Notes: a model not told the origin generated them from the sequence alone. A stretch of DNA of 23,342 nucleotides from CAZWUK01 sp964636685 (GCA_964636685.1 CAZWUK010000035.1:1-23342); one strand, 5' to 3'; positions 1 through 7,789 are shown, counted from the stretch's first letter. Made by a program: numbers and translations.

Positions 1-2
1 GT

Positions 3-137
3 CAAATGCTGGTTGACAGGACCAAGAAGAAGATGTCGGCCGCGGCCGAAAGGATCCTGCTTGCCGCCGCCGTTGACATCGGCGCGCTAATTCGCGGCGC
101 GGGGGAAAACTGGATAAGCGCGCTCAAATCCATGTAG
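3..137 (+). CDS. C-terminal 44 residues of an unrecognised protein (5' end outside window)
   Basis: An open frame enters from the left edge and ends at a TAG at 135-137. The 44 visible residues are alanine-rich and probably helical, beginning QMLVDRTKKKMSAAAE and ending ENWISALKSM. There is no start codon context here because the gene begins outside the window. It is followed after about 45 nt by a strong hairpin terminator at 183-210, which supports this being a true gene end. I do not recognise the family and assign no function. A weaker open frame on the opposite strand over the same bases is not credible because it also runs through the tRNA gene. Confidence 0.6.
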   Translation, partial: QMLVDRTKKKMSAAAERILLAAAVDIGALIRGAGENWISALKSM

Positions 138-178
138 AAACAAAAAAGTGTGTTTTTTATCGTGTTTTTGGAGTATAC

Positions 179-215
179 AAAAAGCCCGGAATCCCTAGAG
201 ATTCCGGGCTTTTTT
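179..215. terminator. Bidirectional intrinsic terminator
   Basis: An 11-bp perfect stem (183-193 with 200-210, AGCCCGGAATC) closes a six-base loop. It has a T-run on the plus strand (210-215) and an A-run before it (179-183), which becomes a T-run on the minus strand. It sits between the end of the plus-strand gene at 137 and the 3' end of the minus-strand tRNA at 218, so it can stop transcription from both sides. Confidence 0.9.
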
Positions 216-217
216 GT

Positions 218-300
218 TGGTGCGGCAGATGGGACTTGAACCCATACGCCTGCGCACACGCCCCTCAAACGTGCCTGTCTGCCAATTCCAGCACTGCCGC
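218..300 (-). tRNA. tRNA-Leu (anticodon GAG)
   Basis: On the minus strand the acceptor stem GCGGCAG pairs with CTGCCGC. It is followed by a D-arm with the AATTGGCAGA loop typical of leucine tRNAs and an anticodon stem CACGT/GCGTG with loop TTGAGGG, giving anticodon GAG (reads CTC/CTT). A long variable arm (class II tRNA) and a T-arm with TTCAAGT follow. CCA is encoded (218-220). Length is 83 nt with CCA, normal for tRNA-Leu. A consensus promoter lies directly upstream and a terminator immediately downstream, so it appears to be a single-gene transcript. Confidence 0.95.
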
Positions 301-310
301 GCACTGTGTC

Positions 311-339
311 ATTATAAGATGCGCATTTGAAAATGTCAA
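311..339 (-). promoter_or_regulatory. Sigma-A promoter of tRNA-Leu
   Basis: The minus strand reads TTGACA (334-339), a 17-bp spacer, then TATAAT (311-316). This matches the housekeeping consensus in both hexamers and in spacing. The predicted start lies about 4 nt before the mature tRNA 5' end at 300, so the leader is minimal. Confidence 0.92.
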
Positions 340-443
340 TTCCTTTTTTGCAGAAATTAGTATCTCGGCTTGGAAAAAATTCACTTGGTATTTTATGCCG
401 ATTAAATGTCGCATGGCGTTTCTGCTCTATAAATGAACATACT

Positions 444-1787
444 ATGCCAATGAAGCATGCAATTTCAAGTATGACGTTTCTTCTCGCCGCGGTCATGACG
501 CTCATCGGCTGTATGCCTAGCGATACAGCATCTCCAGAAACCCGGCTTGGCAAGCATATCGTAATTGACGGGATCGATCTATCGCGCGAGACCGTTCAGG
601 AAGCCGGCGAGCGTCTTGCCGCGCGAGAAAAAGAAATATTGTATGATAATCGAATTACCCTGCGTTTTCACGGAAGGGAAACACAACTAAGCTTTGCAGA
701 ACTTGGCGTACAGCTTGATGTTGACGCCGCGCTGCAGGAGGCGGCAACCGTCTCTTTTCTGGACAAAGAACGTATTTTCAACAGCTCTCCGATTATCAAC
801 CGCGACCAATTGAAAGATACGTTAGAATCGTATGCGGAATTGAATCGCATCGACGCTGTAGACGCGGCAGTGTCTGCCGGTGACAGCTACATGGAACCCT
901 ATCTGTATGAATCGTCACGGGATGGCGCAGCGATCGACTGTGAAACGCTGTACCGTCTTGTGACCTCTGCTATAGAAGAACAAAAACACGATGTTATCGA
1001 CGTCCCGGAAATGAAAATACCGGCTGCAATCACAGTCGATCAATTACAGCAGACACATGCACAGATCTCGAATTATTCTACCTCATATGGAAATTCCCCA
1101 TATAATGCGGAAAATCGTGTTTTCAACATGCAAAAAGCCGCTGACGCAATCAATGGAACGGTTGTCAAGCCGGGTGACATTTTCGATTGCAATGCGATTT
1201 TAGGCAACCGTGACGAAAATAGCGGTTGGAAAGAAGCACCCGGGATTCGGAACGGCGCCTATGAACAGGAGTATGGCGGTGGCGTATGCCAGATATCTAC
1301 AACCTTGTTCAATGCTGTCCTGATGGCTGACCTAGAGATCGTGGAACGTCACCCGCATAGCTGGCCTATGGGCTATGTTGAAATTGGACGAGATGCAACC
1401 ATCAGCAGCGGAGGGAAAAATTTTCGTTTTAAAAACTCTACAGAACAGGATATTATGGTTTTTATTTGGCTTGATAAGACAGATCATACAGTCAATGCAG
1501 CAATATTTGGCATGCCGTTGAAAGATGGCATGTACATTTCCGTCTGGTCAGAAAGCACCGGCGTCTTGGAAGAACCCAAGAATGTCGTGATGCTTGACGA
1601 AAGCTTGTCGGCCGGCACCGAGGTCGTTGTCCGGGAACCGCGCCGCGGAAAGACCTCACGCACATATAAAATCTACTCCTCTGCTGACGGGGTGGAGATT
1701 TCTCGGGAAATAGCCTTTGAAGACACCTATCGCTCGATCGAAGGACTGATTTATCAGTCAACGGATCTTTATTATTCACAAAACTGA
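444..1787 (+). CDS. VanW-domain lipoprotein
   Basis: The 447-residue product begins with a signal sequence ending in a lipobox (LIGC, Cys at about residue 23), so it should be a lipoprotein anchored on the outer face of the membrane. Residues about 35-190 form an N-terminal region of the kind often found before VanW domains (peptidoglycan-binding-like). Residues about 211-342 are a VanW domain with the hallmark stretch GGGVCQISTTLFNA and the preceding NMQKAADAINGTVVKPG. VanW is named after a vancomycin-resistance cluster gene but its biochemical role is unknown; a cell-wall role is inferred. The frame stays open upstream to 327, but those residues do not look like a signal peptide, so ATG 444 (or 450) is preferred. 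No good ribosome binding site precedes it. A TATAAA at 428-433 would give a nearly leaderless message, which is speculative. lgt, which lipidates such proteins, follows. Confidence 0.85.
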   Translation: MPMKHAISSMTFLLAAVMTLIGCMPSDTASPETRLGKHIVIDGIDLSRETVQEAGERLAAREKEILYDNRITLRFHGRETQLSFAELGVQLDVDAALQEAATVSFLDKERIFNSSPIINRDQLKDTLESYAELNRIDAVDAAVSAGDSYMEPYLYESSRDGAAIDCETLYRLVTSAIEEQKHDVIDVPEMKIPAAITVDQLQQTHAQISNYSTSYGNSPYNAENRVFNMQKAADAINGTVVKPGDIFDCNAILGNRDENSGWKEAPGIRNGAYEQEYGGGVCQISTTLFNAVLMADLEIVERHPHSWPMGYVEIGRDATISSGGKNFRFKNSTEQDIMVFIWLDKTDHTVNAAIFGMPLKDGMYISVWSESTGVLEEPKNVVMLDESLSAGTEVVVREPRRGKTSRTYKIYSSADGVEISREIAFEDTYRSIEGLIYQSTDLYYSQN

Positions 1788-1811
1788 CTTTTTTCTTACA
1801 GAGGGATGCGT

Positions 1812-1817
1812 TATAAT
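1812..1817 (+). promoter_or_regulatory. Possible -10 element ahead of lgt
   Basis: A TATAAT lies 31 bp before the preferred lgt start and after the VanW gene ends. No convincing -35 hexamer sits 16-18 bp upstream, so it may be a weak internal promoter or chance. It overlaps an upstream in-frame ATG at 1816, which argues against that ATG being the lgt start. Confidence 0.35.
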
Positions 1818-1848
1818 GGAAATAACAAAATCCGGAGGAAATGGTAAT

Positions 1849-2853
1849 ATGCTGTATTCCATTCTGGCGGCGATGCAAAACCCGGATCGCATCGCTTTTT
1901 CCATCGGCGATCTCACGGTATACTGGTATGGCATTTTAATGGCGCTGGGCATCATCGTTGCGGTGATACTTGCAAGCGTTGAGGTAAGGCGCAAAAAGCT
2001 GCCAAACGATACCGCAGTGGATCTCTGCCTTGTAACGATTCCGCTCGGCATCATCGGAGCAAGACTATACTACGTGTTCTTCAACTTTTCTCTGTATCAA
2101 GCAAACCCGATTTCCATTTTATACATCTGGGAAGGCGGGTTGGCGATTTACGGTGCGGTTCTCGGCGGCGTTTTGGGTATCAGCATCTATGCGCTGGCAA
2201 AAAAGATCCGCTTGCTGAAGCTTTTCGACGTCTGTGCGCCCGGTCTGGTTTTAGCGCAAGCAATTGGTCGCTGGGGCAATTTTTTCAACCAAGAGGCATA
2301 CGGGCCGCTGGTGGAAAATCCTGCGCATCAATGGTTCCCGCTGAGTGTCTTGATCGATTCCACCGGCGAAATTCATTACGCGACCTTCTTCTACGAATCC
2401 ATGTGGTGCTTGATTACGTTCCTTGTATTGTGGTTCTTCTTGCGAAAGCGCGTCAAGCATGACGGCGATATATTCCTTTGGTATGCGCTTCTGTACTCCT
2501 TTGAACGCATGCTTGTAGAGGGACTTCGCACCGACAGCTTGTACATCGGTGCAACCGATATCAGAGTCTCCCAGCTTTTGAGTGCCGCACTGTTTCTCTG
2601 TATCGGCATATTCTTTGTTGTACGCGCGATCCGTGAGAAGAAACTAAATCGGCTCATTTGGCCCGCACCGGAACCTGCAAACGTCGTAGAGAACATTGAC
2701 GCAACCGCCTCAGCCATGGACACGGACGTTGAAGACGTTACTTCGGCACTGAAAGAGAATACTGCCAAAAACAGCGATACTGCATCGAATGAGACAGCAG
2801 GCAGCGCTGACAATTCGGTTGACGAAAATAACGACGGCCATACGGAGGCATAA
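1849..2853 (+). CDS. lgt: Prolipoprotein diacylglyceryl transferase
   Basis: Lgt is an integral membrane enzyme that moves diacylglycerol from phosphatidylglycerol to the lipobox cysteine of prolipoproteins, the first step of lipoprotein maturation. The 334-residue product has several hydrophobic segments, the GGLAIYG motif (residues 96-102) and the family signature GRWGNFFNQEAYG (140-152). The start at 1849 is chosen because GGAGG at 1834-1838 precedes it; an in-frame ATG at 1816 lacks a binding site. The core ends near residue 265. About 65 further residues form an acidic, Ala/Asp/Thr/Ser-rich tail absent from the enterobacterial enzyme, probably disordered. The gene is flanked by lipoprotein genes on both sides, and its 3' end carries the binding site of the next gene. 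Confidence 0.95.
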   Translation: MLYSILAAMQNPDRIAFSIGDLTVYWYGILMALGIIVAVILASVEVRRKKLPNDTAVDLCLVTIPLGIIGARLYYVFFNFSLYQANPISILYIWEGGLAIYGAVLGGVLGISIYALAKKIRLLKLFDVCAPGLVLAQAIGRWGNFFNQEAYGPLVENPAHQWFPLSVLIDSTGEIHYATFFYESMWCLITFLVLWFFLRKRVKHDGDIFLWYALLYSFERMLVEGLRTDSLYIGATDIRVSQLLSAALFLCIGIFFVVRAIREKKLNRLIWPAPEPANVVENIDATASAMDTDVEDVTSALKENTAKNSDTASNETAGSADNSVDENNDGHTEA

Positions 2854-2854
2854 C

Positions 2855-4291
2855 ATGCGAAATCTAACAATGTTGACCGATTTGTACCAGCTTACTATGA
2901 TGTACGGCTATTTTCGCAAGGGAATGGCTGAAAATGAGGGGATTTTTGATGCTTTTTTCCGTCCCCGCGAGAATAAGGTCTACGCTGTCATGGCTGGATT
3001 GGAAAGCCTGATCGATTACATCAACAATCTACACTTTGACGAATATGATCTGGCATACCTTCGCTCTCTGAACCTATTTGACGAGGACTTCCTCTCCTAT
3101 CTCGGAAACCTACGCTTTACCGGCGAAATCTATGCGATGCCGGAAGGAACAATCGTTTTCCCGTATGAGCCGCTGGTGCGTGTCAAAGCGCCTATCATGC
3201 AGGCACAGTTGATCGAAACCGCGCTTCTGACCTTTATTAACCATCAAACGCTCATTGCCACAAAAGCAAGTCGCGTATGCTATGCTGCGCAGGGCGACGC
3301 GGTGCTGGAATTTGGTCTTCGCCGTGCACAGGGCGCTGATGCGGGCATACTCGGCGCGCGCGCCGCAATCATTGGAGGCTGTAATTCTACAAGCAATGTG
3401 CTGACCGGGCAACGTTATGGCATTCCCGTCAGTGGGACGCATGCGCACAGCTGGGTCATGAGTTTTCCGACCGAGCTGGAGGCTTTCCGCGCTTATGCGG
3501 AGATCTTTCCAAAGGCCTGCCTGCTGTTGGTAGATACTTATGATACTCTGAAAAGCGGCGTCCCCAATGCGATCAAGATATTTGATGAATTGCGGCAAAA
3601 GGGCTATGAACCGCTTGGCATTCGTCTTGACAGCGGAGACCTTGCGTATTTGAGCAAGCAAGCGCGCAAAATGCTGGATGCCGCCGGGTATCCGAATGCA
3701 AAGATATGCGCTTCCAGCGATTTGGATGAATTTGTCATTCGAGATCTCAAGATGCAGGGCGCCTGTATCGACTTGTGGGGTGTCGGAACACGCCTGATTA
3801 CGAGTGAGGACAATCCCGCGCTCGGCGGTGTTTACAAACTTTCTGGCGAAGTCGTAAACGGAAAGCTTGTGCCGAAAATTAAGCTATCGGATAACCCCGT
3901 CAAAGTTACCAATCCAGGCTATAAGACAGTGTTTCGCCTTTACGATAAAAAGAACGGCATGGCAATTGCGGATCTTATCGCGCTGAAAGGCGAAACCATT
4001 GACGAAACAAAGCCGCTGCGTATTTTTGATCCGGTTCAAACATATAAATCTATGACGCTGGAAGATTTCACTGTCCGAGAGCTTCTTATTCCAGTATTCG
4101 TAGACGGACATCAAGTTTATGAGTCTCCCAATATTCAAGAGATTCAGAACTATGCGAAGAAGGAATTCGCATCCATGTGGGATGAATACAAGCGTCTATT
4201 GATGCCGCACGTTTATAAGGTCGATCTTTCCGATAAGCTGTACGATCTTAAAAATTCGCTGATTCGTGAACATGTTGGAGAACTAAAATGA
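2855..4291 (+). CDS. pncB: Nicotinate phosphoribosyltransferase
   Basis: This enzyme joins nicotinate to PRPP to make nicotinate mononucleotide, the entry step of the Preiss-Handler NAD salvage route in the cytoplasm. The 478-residue product shows the N-terminal LTDLYQLTM block (residues 7-15), FDAFFRP (31-37), the active-site region GTHAHSW (194-200) and the phosphate-binding RLDSGDLAYLS. Length fits the longer Gram-positive form of the family. ATG 2855 is preferred over an upstream in-frame start at 2789, which lies inside lgt, because GGAGG at 2844-2848 precedes it. It starts 1 bp after the lgt stop and its own TGA overlaps the next ATG (ATGA, 4288-4291), indicating translational coupling. 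Confidence 0.95.
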   Translation: MRNLTMLTDLYQLTMMYGYFRKGMAENEGIFDAFFRPRENKVYAVMAGLESLIDYINNLHFDEYDLAYLRSLNLFDEDFLSYLGNLRFTGEIYAMPEGTIVFPYEPLVRVKAPIMQAQLIETALLTFINHQTLIATKASRVCYAAQGDAVLEFGLRRAQGADAGILGARAAIIGGCNSTSNVLTGQRYGIPVSGTHAHSWVMSFPTELEAFRAYAEIFPKACLLLVDTYDTLKSGVPNAIKIFDELRQKGYEPLGIRLDSGDLAYLSKQARKMLDAAGYPNAKICASSDLDEFVIRDLKMQGACIDLWGVGTRLITSEDNPALGGVYKLSGEVVNGKLVPKIKLSDNPVKVTNPGYKTVFRLYDKKNGMAIADLIALKGETIDETKPLRIFDPVQTYKSMTLEDFTVRELLIPVFVDGHQVYESPNIQEIQNYAKKEFASMWDEYKRLLMPHVYKVDLSDKLYDLKNSLIREHVGELK

Positions 4292-4797
4292 GAAAAAAGT
4301 GCCTGTGCCTATGCTTCGCTGCAATCATAACAATATTTTGCGGTTGTTCCGCGGTGCATCCGGAGATTGTCGGCACACCCACCCCCTCTGCCTCTCCAAC
4401 GCCAGAGCCGGAGCCGTATCTGGCTGAAGTTACCGGTGCGCCGCTGCCAACAGATCAGCTCGGCAGCGCGATTGAATTGGAAAACCATTATTTTCAGTAT
4501 CTTGCATTTGGCGATTTGCGTGTGTATGAGTATGAGGACGGTACGTTTCTGGACGGCGTATGTGTAAACGGTTATCCAAAGACGCTCGATGGCGGTGTTG
4601 ATATTGTATACTACACCGAAGCCGGGGAAATTTGCGGTATTGGCACATTATACAATGCCTCTGGAGAAACGACGTTTGTTCCGGGCAGCAACAGCATATA
4701 TGCGCAGATTCAAACAGATATTGATGTACGCATGATGGATTTCCGGTTTTCAATCACAACACCGTTTCAGCCAATTGACGATGATACTAAAAGTTGA
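4288..4797 (+). CDS. Small lipoprotein of unknown function
   Basis: The 169-residue product starts with MRKKCLCLCFAAII, a short basic then hydrophobic signal, and a lipobox (FCGC, Cys near residue 20). A Pro/Thr/Ser-rich linker (about residues 27-43, repeating TPTP/SPTP/PEPEP) follows, then a compact domain rich in Tyr, Gly and acidic residues. I do not recognise the folded part. Its start overlaps the stop of the nicotinate phosphoribosyltransferase gene (ATGA), and it is followed by a terminator, so it is the last gene of the lgt operon. It is a probable substrate of the Lgt encoded two genes upstream; the pairing of a lipoprotein with NAD salvage has no obvious functional logic. Confidence 0.8.
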   Translation: MRKKCLCLCFAAIITIFCGCSAVHPEIVGTPTPSASPTPEPEPYLAEVTGAPLPTDQLGSAIELENHYFQYLAFGDLRVYEYEDGTFLDGVCVNGYPKTLDGGVDIVYYTEAGEICGIGTLYNASGETTFVPGSNSIYAQIQTDIDVRMMDFRFSITTPFQPIDDDTKS

Positions 4798-4816
4798 TAC
4801 AAATGGGCGTACAAAT

Positions 4817-4848
4817 AGTCGCAGGCTCTTTCCTGCGGCTGTTTTTGT
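4817..4848 (+). terminator. Intrinsic terminator after the lgt operon
   Basis: A 9-bp stem with one G-T pair (4817-4825 with 4832-4840) closes a 6-nt loop and is followed by GTTTTTGTT. It starts 20 nt after the lipoprotein stop codon. Confidence 0.85.
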
Positions 4849-4890
4849 TAAATCAAAGCAACGTCAATTGCTGCTATGAAAGGATACCGC

Positions 4891-5373
4891 ATGGAAATCC
4901 GGCGCTTAACCTGTTCCGATGATCCGGCGTTTCCGATACTATGTCGTTGGATGCAGACATGGTGGGGGGAATCAGAGGGCTTCACGCAAGAAAAAATGAG
5001 TCAGTATATGCGGCATTCCATTCTGCCGGAATTTCGTATTCCACAAACATTCGTCATGTTCGACAGCACCGTGCCGGTTGGTATGTTCCAGTTTACGATG
5101 AATGACTGTGATGTTCGGCCGGATGTATATCCATGGCTTGCAAATGTTTACATCTGTATGGAGCGGCGCGGACAGGGCTTGTTCTGTTTCTTAATGGCTT
5201 CAGTGATGGAAAACGCTAGGAAATTGGGAATTTCAAGCCTATACTTATATACACAGCACGTTGGTTTGTATGAAAAATTCGGGTTTACCTATGTGGAACC
5301 GTTTCAAACTTTTTGCAGCAAAAACGACGAGCAGCGGCTCTATGTCCGCCACATCGGAGAACGGAACGACTAG
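4891..5373 (+). CDS. GNAT-family N-acetyltransferase
   Basis: The 160-residue product has the GNAT fold: a beta-strand stretch VPVGMFQF, strand 4 (WLANVYICM) followed by the acetyl-CoA pyrophosphate-binding motif RRGQGL, and the terminal YEKFGF motif. GNAT enzymes move acetyl from acetyl-CoA to an amine; the substrate cannot be told from sequence. ATG 4891 is preferred over an in-frame ATG at 4876 because AAAGGA (4879-4884) sits 6 nt upstream. The gene follows the lgt-operon terminator, so it needs its own promoter, which I cannot identify. The stop codon TAG (5371-5373) lies inside the left terminal repeat of the hairpin element at 5370-5533, so the insertion may have set the present C-terminus. 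The family call is good; its role is unknown. Confidence 0.85.
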   Translation: MEIRRLTCSDDPAFPILCRWMQTWWGESEGFTQEKMSQYMRHSILPEFRIPQTFVMFDSTVPVGMFQFTMNDCDVRPDVYPWLANVYICMERRGQGLFCFLMASVMENARKLGISSLYLYTQHVGLYEKFGFTYVEPFQTFCSKNDEQRLYVRHIGERND

Positions 5374-5533
5374 AGTATGTTTCTAAAGTCTGCTAGATGA
5401 AATTTTGCGTCATCGGCTTGCAGATTGAGGCAAAAAACGTAGGCTTAGCGGTGCTAAGGCGAGGCTTTTTAACAAAAATATGCAAGTCGAGGGCGTGAAA
5501 TTGCGCTTGCGTGATTTTAGAAACACACTCTAG
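5370..5533 (+). repeat. MITE-like hairpin element with 21-bp terminal inverted repeats
   Basis: The ends, 5370-5390 and 5513-5533, are inverted repeats matching at 19 of 21 positions (outer sequence CTAGAGTRTGTTTCTAAA). The interior also pairs: the arms run inward through GGCTTGCA near 5414-5421 and TGCAAGTC near 5481-5488, to a tip stem CTTAGC/GCTAAG at 5444-5458. Counting by eye, most imperfect inner pairs are G-U in a plus-strand transcript but would be A-C on the other strand, suggesting the plus-strand RNA is the folded form. No protein is encoded. The element lies between two convergent genes, and the tip is followed by CTTTTT (5465-5470), so it may also terminate transcription. A TA at each end would suit a mariner/IS630-type origin, which is inference. 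Confidence 0.75.
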
Positions 5534-5554
5534 TACGGGAGAACGTCCGACGCC

Positions 5555-6445
5555 TTATATTTTTTTGACATAGTTTCCGTATACATCCGTATGTTCTTTG
5601 ATGGTAACGAACGCGCTGGGGTCGTGGCTTCGAATAATGGCGCGCAATTGATGGATCTCAAACTTGGAAATAACAATATAAAGCATATTGACCGGCTTGC
5701 CGGAGTATGCTCCATTGGCAGACAATTCCGTGATACCGCGCCCCATCTCCTGCATGATCTGCTTTGCCAACGCCTCAATTGGGATCTTTGTAATCACGAT
5801 GACCTCTACATTGATATTCTGAAAGTGGAATTTATCCAATGCAAAGGAATACAGCACCGAATAGACAACCGAATATATCGCTGTCGATACATCAAAAAGA
5901 AACAGGCAAGCGCAATACAGTGTGCAGTTTATCATCAGATTGATCTTGCCGATACTGAAGTTCTTTTTTCGCCGTGAGATCATCGTGCTGATTACATCCA
6001 TCCCTCCGCCCGTGCAGCCTGCCCACAGGGTCAGCCCAGTTCCGGTACCCGCGATGACGCCGCCTACAAGACAGCTTGTAATAACGTCGCCACCCAGCAG
6101 GCTAACTGTCGGAAGAATGGAAAGGAACAAAGTCATAAAGGAAACGTTAAGGAGCGTGCGTATGACAAATTTTCGATCGACGGCAAACCACGCGATTACT
6201 AAAATTGGGATGTTTACCATGTAATACAGCACGCCGGCGATATCAAAGCTGGCAGGGAGTATCCGAAGGTAATCCACCAACACAGTACGCGCGATTTGAC
6301 AGATACCCATTAAACCGCCCGTATAAATTCCGGCCGGAACGACAAACATATTGATACCGAGTGCGTACAAAAATGCGCCGCCAACAGAGGCCAGGAGTCT
6401 CTTTCCCTCTTCAAAAGCAAGTTGCGTGATCTTTTTTGTCTTCAT
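5555..6445 (-). CDS. YitT-family membrane protein (DUF161 + DUF2179)
   Basis: The 296-residue product fits the YitT family common in Bacillota. An N-terminal membrane part of about five or six helices carries the repeated glycine-rich motifs PAGIYTGGLMGICQ (about residues 37-50) and AGCTGGGMDVIS. It ends in a soluble DUF2179 domain of about 80 residues (from EVIVITK to the end) containing MGRGITELSANGAYSGK. Family members are often annotated as transporters, but the substrate is unknown. The start ATG at 6443-6445 follows GCAGGT. It lies 53 bp after the asparaginase stop on the same strand, with no terminator between, so the two are probably co-transcribed. It ends towards the hairpin element, which may serve as its terminator. 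Confidence 0.9.
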   Translation of the reverse strand: MKTKKITQLAFEEGKRLLASVGGAFLYALGINMFVVPAGIYTGGLMGICQIARTVLVDYLRILPASFDIAGVLYYMVNIPILVIAWFAVDRKFVIRTLLNVSFMTLFLSILPTVSLLGGDVITSCLVGGVIAGTGTGLTLWAGCTGGGMDVISTMISRRKKNFSIGKINLMINCTLYCACLFLFDVSTAIYSVVYSVLYSFALDKFHFQNINVEVIVITKIPIEALAKQIMQEMGRGITELSANGAYSGKPVNMLYIVISKFEIHQLRAIIRSHDPSAFVTIKEHTDVYGNYVKKI

Positions 6446-6498
6446 AGATACCTGCCGAAAGCTGTTAAATATAACTCTTTTTCAGTTTCCTTGCGGAA

Positions 6499-7509
6499 TC
6501 AATGGATCAGATAGTCAGTCGCAAGGATGTCTTGACATATTGGTTGATAAAACAGGTTGCGAATACCGTCCGGATCGTTTGTAACACCAAGGATCCACAT
6601 AAGCTTTGTTACCACTGCTTCGGTCGTCATGTCATATGCTTCAAGAACAGCCAAACGTTTCTTTAACTCGTGACCGACGCGATAAATTGCAAGATCGCTT
6701 CCTTCGTTTTCGACCTGCGTTGTCATAACAACAGTTTTTCCTCTGGAAATGGCGCTTTCGATCAACGCATAAAATCGATTGTCGCACGTTGACGGAATAC
6801 CGCCGACACCGAAGCTCTCAATAATCAAAGCATCATGATAGTCGAGTAACCAGGACAGAACATCAGGCGAAGTTCCGGGAACCAGCTTCAGCAGTCCGAC
6901 GTTTTCGTCCAGTCTACGGTAAAAGCGAAGCGGTGATTCCGGCTTCGGTTCAATGTATTGAAACAAATGCTGGTCGCGTATTGCGGCAATCTCCGGATAA
7001 TTGATGCTGGAAAAGGCGGAAAAGCTTTTTGATTTTGTTTTTTTTGCCCGCGTTCCCAAGATTACTCTTCCGTTGAATACCACGACTACGCCGTGCATCG
7101 TATCCGATATTGCAGCAACAAAGCTGTCAATCAAATTCACGCGCGAGTCGGAGTTGTCCGAATTGATCGGCTTCTGCGCGCCTGTAATCACGATCGGCTT
7201 TTGGCTGTTTTGCACTAAGTAGGAGAGCGCGGCAGCAGTATATGCCATGGTGTCTGTTCCATGGGAAAGCACAAAGCCATCGTAACAGTCATAGTTGCGT
7301 TCAATCGTCTGCTGCATCAACAGCCAATGTGACGGCTGCATGTTCGTGCTGTCAATATTGCAAATCTGGAGGCAATCTACATGACAAAGTTCATCGATCT
7401 GGGGAACGTACCGCAGCAACTGCTTGCTGGTCAATTCTGGAACAAGTCCTGCGTCCGTCATCTCGGATGCAATTGTGCCGCCCGTTCCAATCATGAGAAT
7501 TCTCTTCAT
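6499..7509 (-). CDS. ansA: Type I (cytoplasmic) L-asparaginase
   Basis: The enzyme hydrolyses L-asparagine to aspartate and ammonia. The 336-residue product has the first catalytic threonine in TGGTIAS (about residues 9-15), the second catalytic block HGTDTM, and the conserved AQKPINSDNSDSR stretch. There is no signal peptide, so the cytoplasmic (AnsA-type) form is favoured. ATG 7507-7509 is chosen over an upstream in-frame start at 7611: the family begins at this methionine, a GGTGGAAG binding site precedes it, and the upstream 34 codons overlap the promoter. It heads a probable two-gene transcript with the YitT-family gene. A glutamyl-tRNA(Gln) amidotransferase subunit (GatD) also has this fold, but GatD has an extra N-terminal domain that is missing here. 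Confidence 0.9.
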   Translation of the reverse strand: MKRILMIGTGGTIASEMTDAGLVPELTSKQLLRYVPQIDELCHVDCLQICNIDSTNMQPSHWLLMQQTIERNYDCYDGFVLSHGTDTMAYTAAALSYLVQNSQKPIVITGAQKPINSDNSDSRVNLIDSFVAAISDTMHGVVVVFNGRVILGTRAKKTKSKSFSAFSSINYPEIAAIRDQHLFQYIEPKPESPLRFYRRLDENVGLLKLVPGTSPDVLSWLLDYHDALIIESFGVGGIPSTCDNRFYALIESAISRGKTVVMTTQVENEGSDLAIYRVGHELKKRLAVLEAYDMTTEAVVTKLMWILGVTNDPDGIRNLFYQPICQDILATDYLIH

Positions 7510-7540
7510 CTTCCACCCTACCCCATGTTGCGCTTTTAGT

Positions 7541-7546
7541 AGTATA
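7541..7546 (-). promoter_or_regulatory. Probable -10 element of the asparaginase promoter
   Basis: The minus strand has TATACT preceded by GT about 32 bp before the asparaginase ATG, giving a predicted leader of about 25 nt. The -35 region is weak (TACAAC-like) at the expected distance, so the promoter may be activator-dependent. Confidence 0.45.
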
Positions 7547-7741
7547 ACACTTTTTTTGTGCTTGTTGTATATAACCCGTAATGTAGCAAAAAAAGCGGAA
7601 AAAACTTCCAATAATTATCGCAGAAGGAGCGGCGTCACAGATTTCAAGTTGTCATTGGCAACAGATAGCCGCCAGCCGCGTTATCATTTTACTCCAGTAA
7701 TATTACCGTTCTGTCCCCGGTGAAGCCGGATCGTATTGCCA

Positions 7742-7789
7742 GCCGGTGACGCAAAATTTCATCTAGCAGACTTTAGAAACACACTCCAG
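7742..7789 (-). repeat. Partial, inverted copy of the hairpin element
   Basis: The reverse complement of this stretch matches 5370-5417 at 45 of 48 positions, including the terminal repeat and the inner ATGAAATTTTGCGTCA. Similarity fades after about ten more bases (CGGCTGGCA against CGGCTTGCA). The other terminal repeat is not found nearby, so this is a solo end, a truncated copy or a diverged subfamily member. It lies in the opposite orientation to the complete element, so the two bracket the asparaginase and YitT genes. Confidence 0.8.

Noticed and set aside
2..553. Long minus-strand open frame of 183 codons
   Set aside because: It runs through the tRNA-Leu gene, its promoter and the terminator, so it is a chance frame.
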